DNA of 64,000 bases from JAWWOL01 sp033851545 (GTDB lineage Bacteria > Actinomycetota > Actinomycetes > JAWWOL01), in the NCBI GenBank assembly GCA_033851545.1, contig JAWWOO010000080.1:1-64000 (forward strand), written 5' to 3'. The stretch's first letter is position 1. The number at the start of each line of letters is the position of its first letter. Positions 23,784 through 32,780 of this stretch are shown in pieces. The notes beneath the pieces were generated by a model that saw only the letters and a program-made list of their open reading frames with translations, was not told the DNA's origin and did not search any database. The position numbers and the translations under genes are program-made.

Positions 23784-25411
23784 CTGCAGGGCAGCCCATG
23801 TGGATCCACCGGCTCGAGCCTTCCGAGGTCGAGGCCCTTGCCGTGTCCCCGACCGGTCCGCTGGCCGGGGTCAGGTTGGGGGTCAAGGACAACATCGATG
23901 TCGCCGGCGTGGCCTCGACGGCCGCATTTCCAGCCCTGAGTGACGTCCTCGCCAAGACGTCCGCCTTCGCGGTCCAGCAGCTGGTCGACGCGGGTGCCAC
24001 GCCGGTCGGCAAGACCAACATGGACCAGTTCGCGACCGGCCTGGTGGGGACCCGGTCCCCGTACGGCGCCTGTCACGCGGTCGACTCCCCGCTGCACGTC
24101 TCCGGCGGCAGCAGCTCCGGCTCCGGGGTCGCGGTCGCCTCGGGCGGGGTGGACCTCGCCCTGGGTACGGACACGGCCGGCTCGGGCCGGGTGCCCGCTG
24201 CTTTCAACGGCATCATCGGACTCAAGCCCACCCGCGGCCTGGTCTCGACCGCCGGCGTCCTGCCGGCGTGCCGGTCGCTGGACTGCGTGACCACCTTCAC
24301 CCGTACGGTGGCCGAGGCGCGGACGGCGTTCGACGTGCTCGCCCGGTTCGACCCGGCGGACGCATGGGCCCGGGCGATGCCGGTCTCGGCCCCAGTAGGC
24401 GTGGCGCGCGACTTTCGCGTGATTGCCGTACCAGCAGGCGATCTCGATCTCGACCCGCTGCATCGCGAGGCCTGGGACAAGGCGGTCGGCCATGCGCGCA
24501 CGGTGGCTGACCGGGTCGTCACGGTCGACGTGACCGCCTTCCTCGAGGTGGCCCAGCTGCTCTACGGCGGCCCGTGGGTGGCGGAACGCTACGCCGGGTT
24601 CGGCCATCTCCTGGAGGACGATGCCGAGGGCCTCGACCCGGTCGTCCGGCAGGTCGTGCTCGGTGGCCGTGCGGTGACCGGGGCGTCGGTCTATGAGGCG
24701 ATGGACCGGCTCGCGGTGCTGCGTCGGCTCACCGAACCGATCTGGGACGAGGTCGACGCGCTGCTGCTTCCCGTCACGCCGGGGCATCCCACGCTTGCCG
24801 AGGTGGCGGCCGACCCGGTCGGGGTCAACTCGCGCCTCGGCGTCTACACCAACTTCGTCAACCTGCTCGACCTGTGCGCGGTCGCCGTGCCGTCGGGCCG
24901 GCGGAGCGATGGGCTGCCCTTCGGCACCCAGCTCATCGCGCCGGCCTTCGCCGACCGGCCGTTGCTCGACCTGGCGTCCCGCTGGTGCGGCGAGGGATTC
25001 ACAGCGCCGCTCCCGTCGCCCGCGTCGGTCGAGGTCGCCGTCGTGGGTGCGCACCTGTCCGGGATGGTCCTCAACCCGCAGCTGGTGGCGCTCGGCGGCA
25101 AACTCGTCCGCCGCGACCGCACCAGCGCCGCGTACCGGCTGTTCCGGCTCCCCGGCCCGGGTGTCGCGAGGCCGGGGTTGGTGCGTACGGGGGATGGTCC
25201 GAGCGACGGGTTGCCGGTGGAGGTGTGGGAGCTGCCGCTCCAGGGCTACGCGCAGCTGCAGACGATGGTGCCGGCGCCGCTGGGGTTCGGCCGGCTCGAG
25301 CTGCTCGGCGGGCAGACGGTCCACGGCTTCCTCTGCGAGGCCTACGGGGTTGTTGGTGCCGAGGACATCACGGCGCACGGCGGCTGGCGCCGCTACCTGT
25401 CCGCGCTTTGA
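23780..25411 (+). CDS. atzF: Allophanate hydrolase
   Basis: Amidase-signature enzyme of 543 aa that splits allophanate to CO2 and ammonia. The Ser-cisSer-Lys triad is intact: Lys in LGVKDNIDVAG, Ser in SGGSSSGSGVAVA, and Ser in GTDTAGSGRVPAAF. The C-terminal allophanate-hydrolase domain (about 420-543) is present, ending VVGAEDITAHGGWRRYL. It is somewhat shorter than the ~600-residue AtzF. As fourth gene of the riboswitch operon it completes guanidine breakdown and can also take the product of the biuret hydrolase at 32777. Confidence 0.93.
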   Translation: MTAGQPMWIHRLEPSEVEALAVSPTGPLAGVRLGVKDNIDVAGVASTAAFPALSDVLAKTSAFAVQQLVDAGATPVGKTNMDQFATGLVGTRSPYGACHAVDSPLHVSGGSSSGSGVAVASGGVDLALGTDTAGSGRVPAAFNGIIGLKPTRGLVSTAGVLPACRSLDCVTTFTRTVAEARTAFDVLARFDPADAWARAMPVSAPVGVARDFRVIAVPAGDLDLDPLHREAWDKAVGHARTVADRVVTVDVTAFLEVAQLLYGGPWVAERYAGFGHLLEDDAEGLDPVVRQVVLGGRAVTGASVYEAMDRLAVLRRLTEPIWDEVDALLLPVTPGHPTLAEVAADPVGVNSRLGVYTNFVNLLDLCAVAVPSGRRSDGLPFGTQLIAPAFADRPLLDLASRWCGEGFTAPLPSPASVEVAVVGAHLSGMVLNPQLVALGGKLVRRDRTSAAYRLFRLPGPGVARPGLVRTGDGPSDGLPVEVWELPLQGYAQLQTMVPAPLGFGRLELLGGQTVHGFLCEAYGVVGAEDITAHGGWRRYLSAL

Positions 25412-25440
25412 ACGGTCTGTCGGCGGATACCCTGCACGTC

Positions 25441-25896
25441 GTGGACCACGCACCGCACGCCATCACGCCGCTGCCGACGAAGCCCGGACAGGACACGGCC
25501 TACTACCGCAACGTCGAGCTGTCCGCACGGGACGGGCGCTTCATCCTGGTCGATGCCGCCGGTAAGGCTCATCCCCTGGCCGCTGAGGCGCTGGCGTGGG
25601 TGGAGGCTCCCGCCAAGCTGCCGAGGTTGCTCGTCCTCGACCAGGCGGGCGCCGTACTGGCCGAGCTCGACAGCGAGGGCTGGGATCTCGACCGGCTGCG
25701 CGACTTCGGCGATGTCGCCGGCGTGCCGCTTGTGGAGGACAGCTACGACGACGCGCTCACCGCGCGGGCGGCCTATCCGCTCCCCCGAGGTGCGCTGCGC
25801 ATCCATGCCAGGGACACCCGCTCGGTCCTCGTGCAGTTCCTGCCGGTCCTGCTGCCGGTGCTGGTGATCATCATCATTGCGCTGCTGCTCGGCTGA
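25441..25896 (+). CDS. Tail-anchored protein of unknown function
   Basis: A 151-aa protein. A soluble part (about 1-125) with several short beta-strand-like segments (GRFILVDAAGKAHPL, LLVLDQAGAVLAELDSEGWD) is followed by one hydrophobic helix (about 128-150, rich in Leu/Val/Ile) that ends the protein. The soluble part should face the cytoplasm. I do not recognise a family. GTG 25441 is chosen; a TTG at 25408 overlapping the atzF stop (TTGA) would mimic the coupling seen in the rest of the operon, but neither has a ribosome site. Its end overlaps the convergent hydrolase by 23 bases. Confidence 0.65.
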   Translation: MDHAPHAITPLPTKPGQDTAYYRNVELSARDGRFILVDAAGKAHPLAAEALAWVEAPAKLPRLLVLDQAGAVLAELDSEGWDLDRLRDFGDVAGVPLVEDSYDDALTARAAYPLPRGALRIHARDTRSVLVQFLPVLLPVLVIIIIALLLG

Positions 25897-26506
25897 CGGC
25901 TTCGAGCAGGAGGGCCGCGAACGCGCCAGGCGCCTGCAGGTGTACGGCGTGCCCGACACCGGGGATGGTCCGGCCCTGGACGCCGAGCTTCGTCATCAGC
26001 GTCTCCTGCACTTGCTGCCGTAGAGCCGGAGAGTCGCCGCCGACGGTGAGCAGTACGGGACCCGCGCCGTCCGCCGGTGCGGCCGGCTCGTAGCCGCGGA
26101 ACATGGCGAGGTCGCGCCCCACCGCCTCGGCGTCGTCGGGCGCGTCCGCCGCCGACCACAGCGGCCCGTACAGCGTCATCGCGAAGCCGTTCACCCCGCC
26201 GGTGGCGTACGCACCAGCAACCGTATCGAGAAGTCCGGGAACCAGTGAACCGGCCGCCGGCTCGTGCAGTACGGCAGCGTGCAGGGCGACGCCGCGCGCC
26301 GCCAGTGCCAGCCCCAGCGTCGCGCCGCCGCTGATCCCGCCGACGACCGCGCCCTCGCACAGCGGCGCGAGGAAGTCGAGCTCGGTCGTCAGGTCACCGC
26401 TGCTCGGCCGGTCGGGGGTGAGCACCTCCAGCCCCGGTAGAGCAGCGACGACCCCGGCCCAGATCCGCGAGGTGGTGGCCGCGCCGTGGATCAGAACAAT
26501 GCGCAT
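25874..26506 (-). CDS. Small alpha/beta-hydrolase
   Basis: A 210-aa alpha/beta-hydrolase fold protein. It has the oxyanion region IVLIHGAATTSRIW, the nucleophile elbow GGISGG, and the late catalytic His in IPGVGHAVHLQAP. ATG 26506 is the start; the frame is open far upstream antisense to the GntR gene. It is divergent from that regulator, and its promoter region holds the likely GntR operator. Substrate unknown; an amide or ester connected with the nearby nitrogen genes is only a guess. Confidence 0.8.
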   Translation of the reverse strand: MRIVLIHGAATTSRIWAGVVAALPGLEVLTPDRPSSGDLTTELDFLAPLCEGAVVGGISGGATLGLALAARGVALHAAVLHEPAAGSLVPGLLDTVAGAYATGGVNGFAMTLYGPLWSAADAPDDAEAVGRDLAMFRGYEPAAPADGAGPVLLTVGGDSPALRQQVQETLMTKLGVQGRTIPGVGHAVHLQAPGAFAALLLEAVSRAAAQ

Positions 26507-26514
26507 GGTCGCAA

Positions 26515-26564
26515 TTGTGACAGCCGGACACACAGCCGGAACGCAGGAATTGCGACTGTTACAA
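26515..26564. promoter_or_regulatory. Inverted half-sites, likely GntR operator
   Basis: TTGTGACAG (26515-26523) and CTGTTACAA (26556-26564) are inverted copies with one mismatch, between the divergent hydrolase and GntR genes. Their TTGTNACA form resembles FCD-type GntR half-sites. A second inverted pair, GTCGCAAT/ATTGCGAC, is interlaced (26508 and 26549). Confidence 0.45.
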
Positions 26565-26608
26565 GCGCGAGACGATCTTGACACTCCGTGGGGTCTAGCG
26601 TCCAACCC

Positions 26609-27340
26609 GTGGACACCGAACCGCATACAGGACCGTCGCCGGAGTCGCATGCAGCGCCGGTCAAGTCCGGTCTCCGGCGGGACGAGGTCTATGGCGAGCT
26701 GCGCAAACGGCTCATGTTGGGGCAGTTCGGACTGCGTTCCCGCCTGGTCGAGGAGCGGTTGGCCAACCTGCTCGGCGTGTCCAGAACCCCTGTGCGCGAG
26801 GCACTTTTGCGCCTCGCGAGCGAAGGCCTGGTTACGAAGTTCGACGGCGGTTACTTCGTCGTGCTGCCCGACCTGACCCAGTTGCGCGACCTGTACGACC
26901 TGCGGATCACTCTCGAGGTGCGCGGCCTCACCCGGGTGCTCGGCGCTGGCACGCGGCACGACGGACAGCTGCTCGAGCCGCTCCGCGACGAGTGGCTGGC
27001 GATGAAAGAACACCAACCTGACCCCGACCCGATGTTCGTCACCCTCGACGAGAACTTCCACGTCACCTTGCTGCGGTCCACCGGCAACGAGGTGCTCACC
27101 GACAGCTTGCAGCAGGTGAACGCGCGCATTCGGGCGGTGCGGATGTACGACTTCCTCACCGAGCAGCGCATAGAACGGACCATCGCCGAGCACCTCGGCA
27201 TCGTCGAGCAGGTCCTGCTCGGGGATGTCGAAGATGCCCTGCGCAGCCTGCAGACCCACGTAGGAGAGTCCATGGAGGTCGTCGAGCGACGAGCGGCGAG
27301 AGCCATCATGCAGATGGCGTTGCAGAGGAGCGCGTCATGA
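26609..27340 (+). CDS. GntR-family (FCD) transcriptional regulator
   Basis: A 243-aa regulator. The winged helix at about 20-85 contains EERLANLLGVSRTPVREALL and EGLV; the C-terminal FCD domain (about 95-225) has the metal-binding pattern of Asp/His residues (DENFHVTLL, EHLGIVEQVL). It probably senses a small acid or amide linked to the importer and biuret hydrolase that follow it (ATGA overlap with the ATPase gene). GTG 26609 is preferred; GTG 26588 is possible. Confidence 0.88.
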   Translation: MDTEPHTGPSPESHAAPVKSGLRRDEVYGELRKRLMLGQFGLRSRLVEERLANLLGVSRTPVREALLRLASEGLVTKFDGGYFVVLPDLTQLRDLYDLRITLEVRGLTRVLGAGTRHDGQLLEPLRDEWLAMKEHQPDPDPMFVTLDENFHVTLLRSTGNEVLTDSLQQVNARIRAVRMYDFLTEQRIERTIAEHLGIVEQVLLGDVEDALRSLQTHVGESMEVVERRAARAIMQMALQRSAS

Positions 27341-28851
27341 CCGTTACCCCATTGCTGGAGGTTTCCGGCATCACCAAGAAGTTCGGTTCGCTCATTGCCA
27401 ACGATGACGTCGGCTTCACCGTGATGCCAGGGGAAGTGCATGCGCTGCTCGGTGAGAACGGCGCCGGCAAAAGCACTCTGATGAAGGTTTTGTACGGGGT
27501 CTATCGGGCGGACAGCGGTGAGATCCGCCGCGATGGCGCCCCGGTCAACGTCACCTCGCCGGCGGTGGCTCGCGAGCTCGGTCTGGGCATGGTGTTCCAG
27601 GACCTTCGTCTCGTGCCGGCCCTGACCGTCCGCGAGAACGTGGCGCTGCACCTGGGAAAGTCGGCAAAAGGCTTGAGCCGTAAGGATCTCCGCGACAAGA
27701 TCACCGAGATGGGCGGCAAGTACGGCCTCGCTGTCGACCCCGCAGCCAAGGTTGCCGACCTCTCCATCGGTGAGTGGCAACGGGTCGAGCTGGTCAAGGT
27801 GCTGCTGGGCGGCGCCCGCGTGCTCATCCTCGACGAGCCGACCAGTGTCCTGACGCCTCAGGAGGTCGACGGCCTGTTCGCGATGGTAAACCGCCTCCGC
27901 GACGACGGGGTCGGCATCGTCATCATCACGCACAAGATGCGCGAGGTACGCGAGATTGCCGACCGGGTAACGGTTCTGCGCGGGGGCAGGGTGGTGCTGG
28001 CCGGCCGGGAGGCAACCAGCATCTCGGACGAGGAGCTCGTCGTCTCCATGGTGGGGGACACCGTCGCCCCGGCTCGCAACGAGCATGCCGGCGAGCGGAG
28101 CTCGGCCCCGCCGATCGTCGAGGCGCGACGTCTCCGGCTGGCCGCGGCCGGTGAGGGATCGGGCCTGCGAGGCGTCGACCTCGAGCTCTACCCAGGCGAG
28201 ATCCTCGGTGTAGCAGGCGTTGCCGGCAACGGGCAGCGGGAGCTGGCCGACCTGATGAGCGGCATGGTTGCGGCCGACGCCGGCGAGCTCAGGCTCGCCG
28301 GCAAGGAGATGCGTACCGGTGACCCGCGTGCGTTCCGGGCGGCCGGTGTGATGGCCGTCGCGGGCGACCCGCTGCGGGAGTTCGTGGTGCCTGGCCTGAC
28401 CGTCGGCGAGCACGCGGCGTTGTGGGCCGCGACGGGAAGCAGGAACAAGCTCGACTTCGACGTCAAGGGACAGGGTGCCGAGCTGCAGGAGCGCGGCCGT
28501 ACGTCCGGTCTCAAGCTCGCGACGTCGGACCGACGGCTCGACCAGCTCTCGGGCGGCAACATCCAGCGGGTCCTGCTGGCTCTCGCCCTGGCCAGTCCGC
28601 CGACAGTGCTGGTGGTGTCCTACCCGACACGCGGGCTCGACGTCCTCACCACCGAACGCACCCGCGAGCTGATGCTCCTCGCGCGGGAGGCCGGCAGTGC
28701 GGTGCTCCTGGTCTCGGAGGACCTCGACGAGCTGCTGGCGCTGAGCGACCGGATTGCCGTACTGGCACACGGTTCGCTCACGGGGACCTTGCGGCGGGAC
28801 GACGCCGACCGCAGGGTCATCGGCACCCTCATGACGGGAGCGGCAGCATGA
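27337..28851 (+). CDS. ABC importer ATPase (BMP/nucleoside type, duplicated)
   Basis: A 504-aa protein with two ATP-binding cassettes in tandem, as in simple-sugar and nucleoside-type importers. Cassette 1 has Walker A GENGAGKST, signature-like LSIGEWQRVEL and Walker B VLILDEPTSVL. Cassette 2 has a degenerate Walker A (GVAGNGQREL), the signature LSGGNIQRVLLALAL, and a B motif without the catalytic Glu (VVSYPTRGLD), as usual for this family. Overlaps regulator and permease genes by four bases each. Confidence 0.93.
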   Translation: MTVTPLLEVSGITKKFGSLIANDDVGFTVMPGEVHALLGENGAGKSTLMKVLYGVYRADSGEIRRDGAPVNVTSPAVARELGLGMVFQDLRLVPALTVRENVALHLGKSAKGLSRKDLRDKITEMGGKYGLAVDPAAKVADLSIGEWQRVELVKVLLGGARVLILDEPTSVLTPQEVDGLFAMVNRLRDDGVGIVIITHKMREVREIADRVTVLRGGRVVLAGREATSISDEELVVSMVGDTVAPARNEHAGERSSAPPIVEARRLRLAAAGEGSGLRGVDLELYPGEILGVAGVAGNGQRELADLMSGMVAADAGELRLAGKEMRTGDPRAFRAAGVMAVAGDPLREFVVPGLTVGEHAALWAATGSRNKLDFDVKGQGAELQERGRTSGLKLATSDRRLDQLSGGNIQRVLLALALASPPTVLVVSYPTRGLDVLTTERTRELMLLAREAGSAVLLVSEDLDELLALSDRIAVLAHGSLTGTLRRDDADRRVIGTLMTGAAA

Positions 28852-30008
28852 GCCTCACCAGCGAGCCGGGAGCGGAGACGGAGACACCCGTCACCAGGGA
28901 CGACCTGACGGTCGAGTTCGACTCACCGACGATGGTCGAGGAGAGGCCGGCCGTCGTCACCACCGGTGAGTCCCTGGCTGATCGGATCAGGCTCACCGAC
29001 TGGCACCGTACCGGCGTCACGGTCGGCGCCTACGTCGCCGCACTGGCGGCGTTCGGCATCCTCGCGGCCGTCAAGGGGGCCAACCCGTTCACCGTCTACC
29101 ACTCGATGCTGAACTCCACCTTCGCCGACACCGGGTCCATCCAGCAGACCTTCCTGCGGTCGATCCCGATCGTGTTGGCCGCGCTGGCCGTCGCCGTGCC
29201 GGCGAGGGCGGGCCTGGTCAACGTCGGTGGTGAAGGCCAGATCATCCTCGGCGCGGTCGCGGCCACAGGCGTCGGAGTCGCCATCGGGTCGCACGTGCCC
29301 GGGCCACTGAGCTGGCTGGCCATGGGCCTGGCCGGTGCCGCGGCAGGTGCCGTGTGGGCCGGCATCGCCGGAGTCCTGCGCTCGACCCTCAACGCCAACG
29401 AGTCGGTCACGACCCTGCTGCTCAACTTCATCGCGAACGACATCATGCTCTACCTGATCTACCAGCCCTGGAAGGATCCGAACGGCTCGGGACAGCCGCA
29501 GAGCAAGCCGCTGGACCACCACGCGATCCTGCCCAAGCTGTTCGGCAGCAGCCTCAACCTCGGCCTGATCATCGCCGCGGTGGTGGCCATCGGGGTCTGG
29601 TACCTCTTGCAACGCACCGGTTGGGGCTTCGCCCTGCGCGTCGTCGGCGGCAACCCCGAGGCGGCTAGGAGGGCCGGCCTGCCGGTGAAGCCGTTGCTGA
29701 TCAGCTCGATGGTCGTCGGCGGCGCCCTGGCTGGCCTAGGCGGCGCACTCAACCTCGCCGGCGTCGAGACCCAGCTGAGGCCCGGCACGACCATCACGTT
29801 CGGCTATATCGCCTTCCTGGCCAGCTATCTCGGCCGGCACAACCCGGCGAAGGTGGTCGTGGCCTCTGTGGTGTTCAGTGCGATCGCGCTCAGCGGGAAC
29901 GGGTTGCAGATCTCCAACGGCCTCGACGGGCAGATCGTCAACGTCCTGCTGGGTCTGATCGTCCTGGCCCCGCTCATCCTTGCGAAGCACGGAAAGAGGT
30001 CGGCATGA
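28848..30008 (+). CDS. ABC importer permease 1 (BMP/nucleoside type)
   Basis: A 386-aa inner-membrane permease of the YufP/RbsC-like family, with a ~55-residue acidic cytoplasmic N-terminus followed by about nine to ten hydrophobic helices. Typical segments are RAGLVNVGGEGQIILGA, TLLLNFIANDIMLYLI and RVVGGNPEAARRAGLPV. Coupled by ATGA overlaps to the ATPase in front and to the second permease behind. Confidence 0.92.
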   Translation: MSLTSEPGAETETPVTRDDLTVEFDSPTMVEERPAVVTTGESLADRIRLTDWHRTGVTVGAYVAALAAFGILAAVKGANPFTVYHSMLNSTFADTGSIQQTFLRSIPIVLAALAVAVPARAGLVNVGGEGQIILGAVAATGVGVAIGSHVPGPLSWLAMGLAGAAAGAVWAGIAGVLRSTLNANESVTTLLLNFIANDIMLYLIYQPWKDPNGSGQPQSKPLDHHAILPKLFGSSLNLGLIIAAVVAIGVWYLLQRTGWGFALRVVGGNPEAARRAGLPVKPLLISSMVVGGALAGLGGALNLAGVETQLRPGTTITFGYIAFLASYLGRHNPAKVVVASVVFSAIALSGNGLQISNGLDGQIVNVLLGLIVLAPLILAKHGKRSA

Positions 30009-30913
30009 ACGGAGTCGAACAGGCCCTGATGTTCGGCGTGGACTCGGGTACGGCGATCCTGCTGCCCAGCCTCGGCGAGATGGTGGGGCAGCGGGCCGGC
30101 GTCATCAACCTAGGCACCGAGGGTTGCATGCTCGCGGGCGCACTGTCGTCCTTCATCGTCGCCAGCGAGACGGGCTCGATCGCCACCGGTGTCGTGGCCG
30201 GCCTGGTGGCCGGGATGCTGTGCGGGCTGCTGCACGGCTGGCTGACCGTACGCCGCGGGGCGGACCAGCTGGCCAGCGGTCTGGTGGTGTGGTTCCTCGC
30301 CCTGGGGGTGACCTCCGTCTTCGGGTCCGGCTACACCGACCGCATCGTCACCGGCCTCGACCCGATCGCCATCCCCGGCCTCAGCAAGATCCCGTGGGCG
30401 GGGCCCATCCTGTTCGACCACGACATCCTGGTCTACGTCGGCTACGCGCTCGTACCCCTGACCTGGTACGCCCTGTGGCGGACCAGGATCGGGCTCAGCG
30501 TACGGGCGGCCGGCGAGCGGCCGGAGGTCGTCGCCACGGCAGGTGGCCGGCCACAGCTGATCCAGATGAGCGCCGTCGCGATCGGCGCCGGGCTGTCCGG
30601 GATAGGCGGCGCTCAGCTGTCACTGAGCCTCGGCAACTGGACCAACAACATGACAGCCGGGTACGGCTTCGTCGCCGTGGCCGTCGTTCTCTTCGCCGCC
30701 TGGCGTCCGCTGGGAGTCCTCGCCGGCTCCTACCTCTTCGGCGTGGCCCTGGCCACCGCCTCGGTCCTGCAGGCCCACGGAGTCGGCGTCAACCAGTACC
30801 TGCTCGACGCGATGCCCTACCTCATCACGCTGACGGCACTCGTACTCCTCGCTCGGAGAGGGGCTCAACAGGCCCCGGAGGCATTGGTGCGCGCCCTGAC
30901 CCACGCCGCCTGA
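30005..30913 (+). CDS. ABC importer permease 2 (BMP/nucleoside type)
   Basis: A 302-aa second permease (YufQ-like), with about eight to nine hydrophobic helices. It starts at ATG 30005 inside the previous stop. QRAGVINLGTEGCMLAG is the family counterpart of the first permease's NVGGEGQ loop; RAAGERPEVVATAGGRP is the coupling loop. It heterodimerises with permease 1 in known systems. Confidence 0.92.
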   Translation: MNGVEQALMFGVDSGTAILLPSLGEMVGQRAGVINLGTEGCMLAGALSSFIVASETGSIATGVVAGLVAGMLCGLLHGWLTVRRGADQLASGLVVWFLALGVTSVFGSGYTDRIVTGLDPIAIPGLSKIPWAGPILFDHDILVYVGYALVPLTWYALWRTRIGLSVRAAGERPEVVATAGGRPQLIQMSAVAIGAGLSGIGGAQLSLSLGNWTNNMTAGYGFVAVAVVLFAAWRPLGVLAGSYLFGVALATASVLQAHGVGVNQYLLDAMPYLITLTALVLLARRGAQQAPEALVRALTHAA

Positions 30914-31003
30914 TCCACCCGCACCAGCAGCAAAGACGCTGGCACCTAGGCAATCTGCAACAGAGTCCGCACTACCCGCTTGCCCCCACCCGGAAGGACA
31001 GCC

Positions 31004-32194
31004 ATGCCGTTCCCCGTCAGTGCCCGCGTCTCGAGGACCACCCTGGCGGTGGTGCCCCTGGTCGCTGCCTCGCTCGTGCTGTCAGCCTGCGGCAGCAGCA
31101 GCACGAAGAACGTCGCCGCCGCCAGCAGCGCCAGCGGTGCCAAGGCCTCCACCATCACCACCCCGAAGATCGCGGTCGGCTTCCTCATGGTCGGGTCGAA
31201 GAAGGACTACGGCTACAACGAGGCGGTCTACGACGGCAGCCAGGCAGTGGCCAAGGACATGCCCAACGTCAACGTGATCACGGCCGACAACGTGCCGGAG
31301 AGCAACGCGGTGACGACGGCCATGGACTCGATGGTCAGCCAGGGCGCCAAGGTGATCTTTGCCAGCAGCTACGGCTACTTCCAGTACGCGGAGAAGTTCG
31401 CCGTCGCCCACCCGGACGTGATCGTGCTGCACCAGGGTGGCTTCCAGAAGGACGCCTTCCCGGCGAACTTCGGGACCTACTGGGGCCAGGCGTTCGAGCC
31501 GGTGTCGCTGGGCGGCATGGCGGCAGGAGGTACGACGAAGACCAACAAGCTCGGTTACGTCTACGCCTTCCCGATCCCGCAGACGATCGCCAACATCGAC
31601 GCCTTCCAGCTGGGAGCGCAGGCGGTCAACCCGAAGGCCCAGACCTACCTGGTCAACACGTCCAGCTGGTGTGACCCGGTCAAGCAGTCGCAGGCGGCAG
31701 CAGCACTGCTCAGCCAGGGGGTCGACGTGCTGACCCAGCACCAGGACTGCCAGGGCACGGTCATCAACGCGGCCAAGAAGGCGGGCAAGTACGTCGTCGG
31801 CTACCACTACGACGCGCAGAGTCTGGACCCGTCGGGATGGCTCACCGGCTCCGCCTGGAACTGGGCGCCGATCTACAAGAAGATCATCGCGGCCGCGGCG
31901 GGTGGGACGTTCAAGGGCAGCCCGTACAACGCCAACTGGGTCGGCGACTTCGCCCACGACGACAACCCGCTGACCCTGGCTTCGATCGGCAGCTCGGTCT
32001 CAGCCGACCTCAAGGCCAAGATCACGGCGGAGCAGACGGCGCTCAAGCAGCCGGGAGCCTCGGTCTTCAAGGGCCCGATCGTCTGCCAGGACGGCACAGT
32101 GCTCTATGCAGCAGGGGTCACGCCGACCTACGACCAGATCAACAGCATCAACTGCCTGGTCAAGGGTGTCGTCGGGACGCTGCCGAAGTCATGA
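31004..32194 (+). CDS. BMP-family substrate-binding lipoprotein
   Basis: A 396-aa basic-membrane-protein-family binding protein. The signal peptide ends in the lipobox LVLSAC with the lipidated C29, so it is anchored to the outer face of the membrane. The body follows the BMP order: GFLMVGSKKDYGYNEAVYDG, FASSYGYFQYAEKFA and the ligand-loop DVLTQHQDCQGTV. ATG 31004 follows GGAAGGA; an upstream TTG is unlikely. Relatives import nucleosides, but here the neighbours (biuret hydrolase, allophanate hydrolase) suggest biuret, a ureide or guanidine derivative. Confidence 0.92.
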   Translation: MPFPVSARVSRTTLAVVPLVAASLVLSACGSSSTKNVAAASSASGAKASTITTPKIAVGFLMVGSKKDYGYNEAVYDGSQAVAKDMPNVNVITADNVPESNAVTTAMDSMVSQGAKVIFASSYGYFQYAEKFAVAHPDVIVLHQGGFQKDAFPANFGTYWGQAFEPVSLGGMAAGGTTKTNKLGYVYAFPIPQTIANIDAFQLGAQAVNPKAQTYLVNTSSWCDPVKQSQAAAALLSQGVDVLTQHQDCQGTVINAAKKAGKYVVGYHYDAQSLDPSGWLTGSAWNWAPIYKKIIAAAAGGTFKGSPYNANWVGDFAHDDNPLTLASIGSSVSADLKAKITAEQTALKQPGASVFKGPIVCQDGTVLYAAGVTPTYDQINSINCLVKGVVGTLPKS

Positions 32195-32204
32195 GGCTAA
32201 TGAA

Positions 32205-32780
32205 ATGGCCGAAGTCATGACCGACCCGTACCCCTGGCCGTACGACGGTCTGCTGGTTCCGGCGCGGCTGGCGATGCTCGTCATCGTCGGCCCGCCGGTC
32301 TCCGGCCGGCCGACAGAGCTCGACAAGGTCGCCGAGCTGGCCCAGATCGTCTGCACTGCAGGCGGTCTGCTCATCGAGGTGCTGACAGCCGAGCCGCGCC
32401 CCGGCCGTACGGGGGCCGTCCCGGCGGCCGTTCCCGGGACGGCCGAGGCGGTGACCGGCGTCAGCCCTGCGGCATCGGTGACGTCGGCCGGCTGGGACGG
32501 GTTCTACGGCAGCCCGCTCGACACCGTCCTGCGCCGGCTCGGTCGGGACCACCTGCTGATGACCGGCTGGTGGCTCGAGACCGGCGTGCACTCGACGCTG
32601 CGCAGTGCGAACGACATGGGCTACGAATGCCTCACGTTGGTCGACGGCTGCGTGCCGCTCGACGACTCGACCGCCAAGGGCGCGGTCTCCAGCATCCAGA
32701 TGTCCGGTGGCATCTTCGGCGCCACCGGCAACTCGGCCGACGTACTGTCCCTCCTCCCACTCCTGGAGAGCTCGCGATGA
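32205..32780 (+). CDS. Inactive isochorismatase-fold paralogue of biuret hydrolase
   Basis: A 191-aa protein of the cysteine-hydrolase (isochorismatase-like) fold, clearly related to the next gene: both begin with a PYPWPYDG motif, and SANDMGYECLTLVDGC aligns with EANDRGYECLILSDC. All three catalytic residues are lost. The Asp is replaced (LVIVGPP against ICIDWQ), the Lys is replaced (SAGWDGFY against KPGKGAFY), and the nucleophile Cys is Gly (LETGVHST against TDVCVHTT). The ~35-residue helical part holding GHRP is also replaced. The frame is clean and coupled to both neighbours, so it is likely a kept non-catalytic partner rather than a pseudogene. ATG 32205 has GAGG eight bases upstream. 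Confidence 0.8.
   Translation: MAEVMTDPYPWPYDGLLVPARLAMLVIVGPPVSGRPTELDKVAELAQIVCTAGGLLIEVLTAEPRPGRTGAVPAAVPGTAEAVTGVSPAASVTSAGWDGFYGSPLDTVLRRLGRDHLLMTGWWLETGVHSTLRSANDMGYECLTLVDGCVPLDDSTAKGAVSSIQMSGGIFGATGNSADVLSLLPLLESSR

Noticed and set aside
23780..25411. Glutamyl-tRNA amidotransferase subunit A
   Set aside because: The amidase signature is shared, but the C-terminal allophanate-hydrolase domain and the operon identify AtzF.
32205..32780. Pseudogene call for the first cysteine hydrolase
   Set aside because: The frame is intact, coupled to both neighbours and keeps structural motifs; loss of just the catalytic residues fits a pseudoenzyme.
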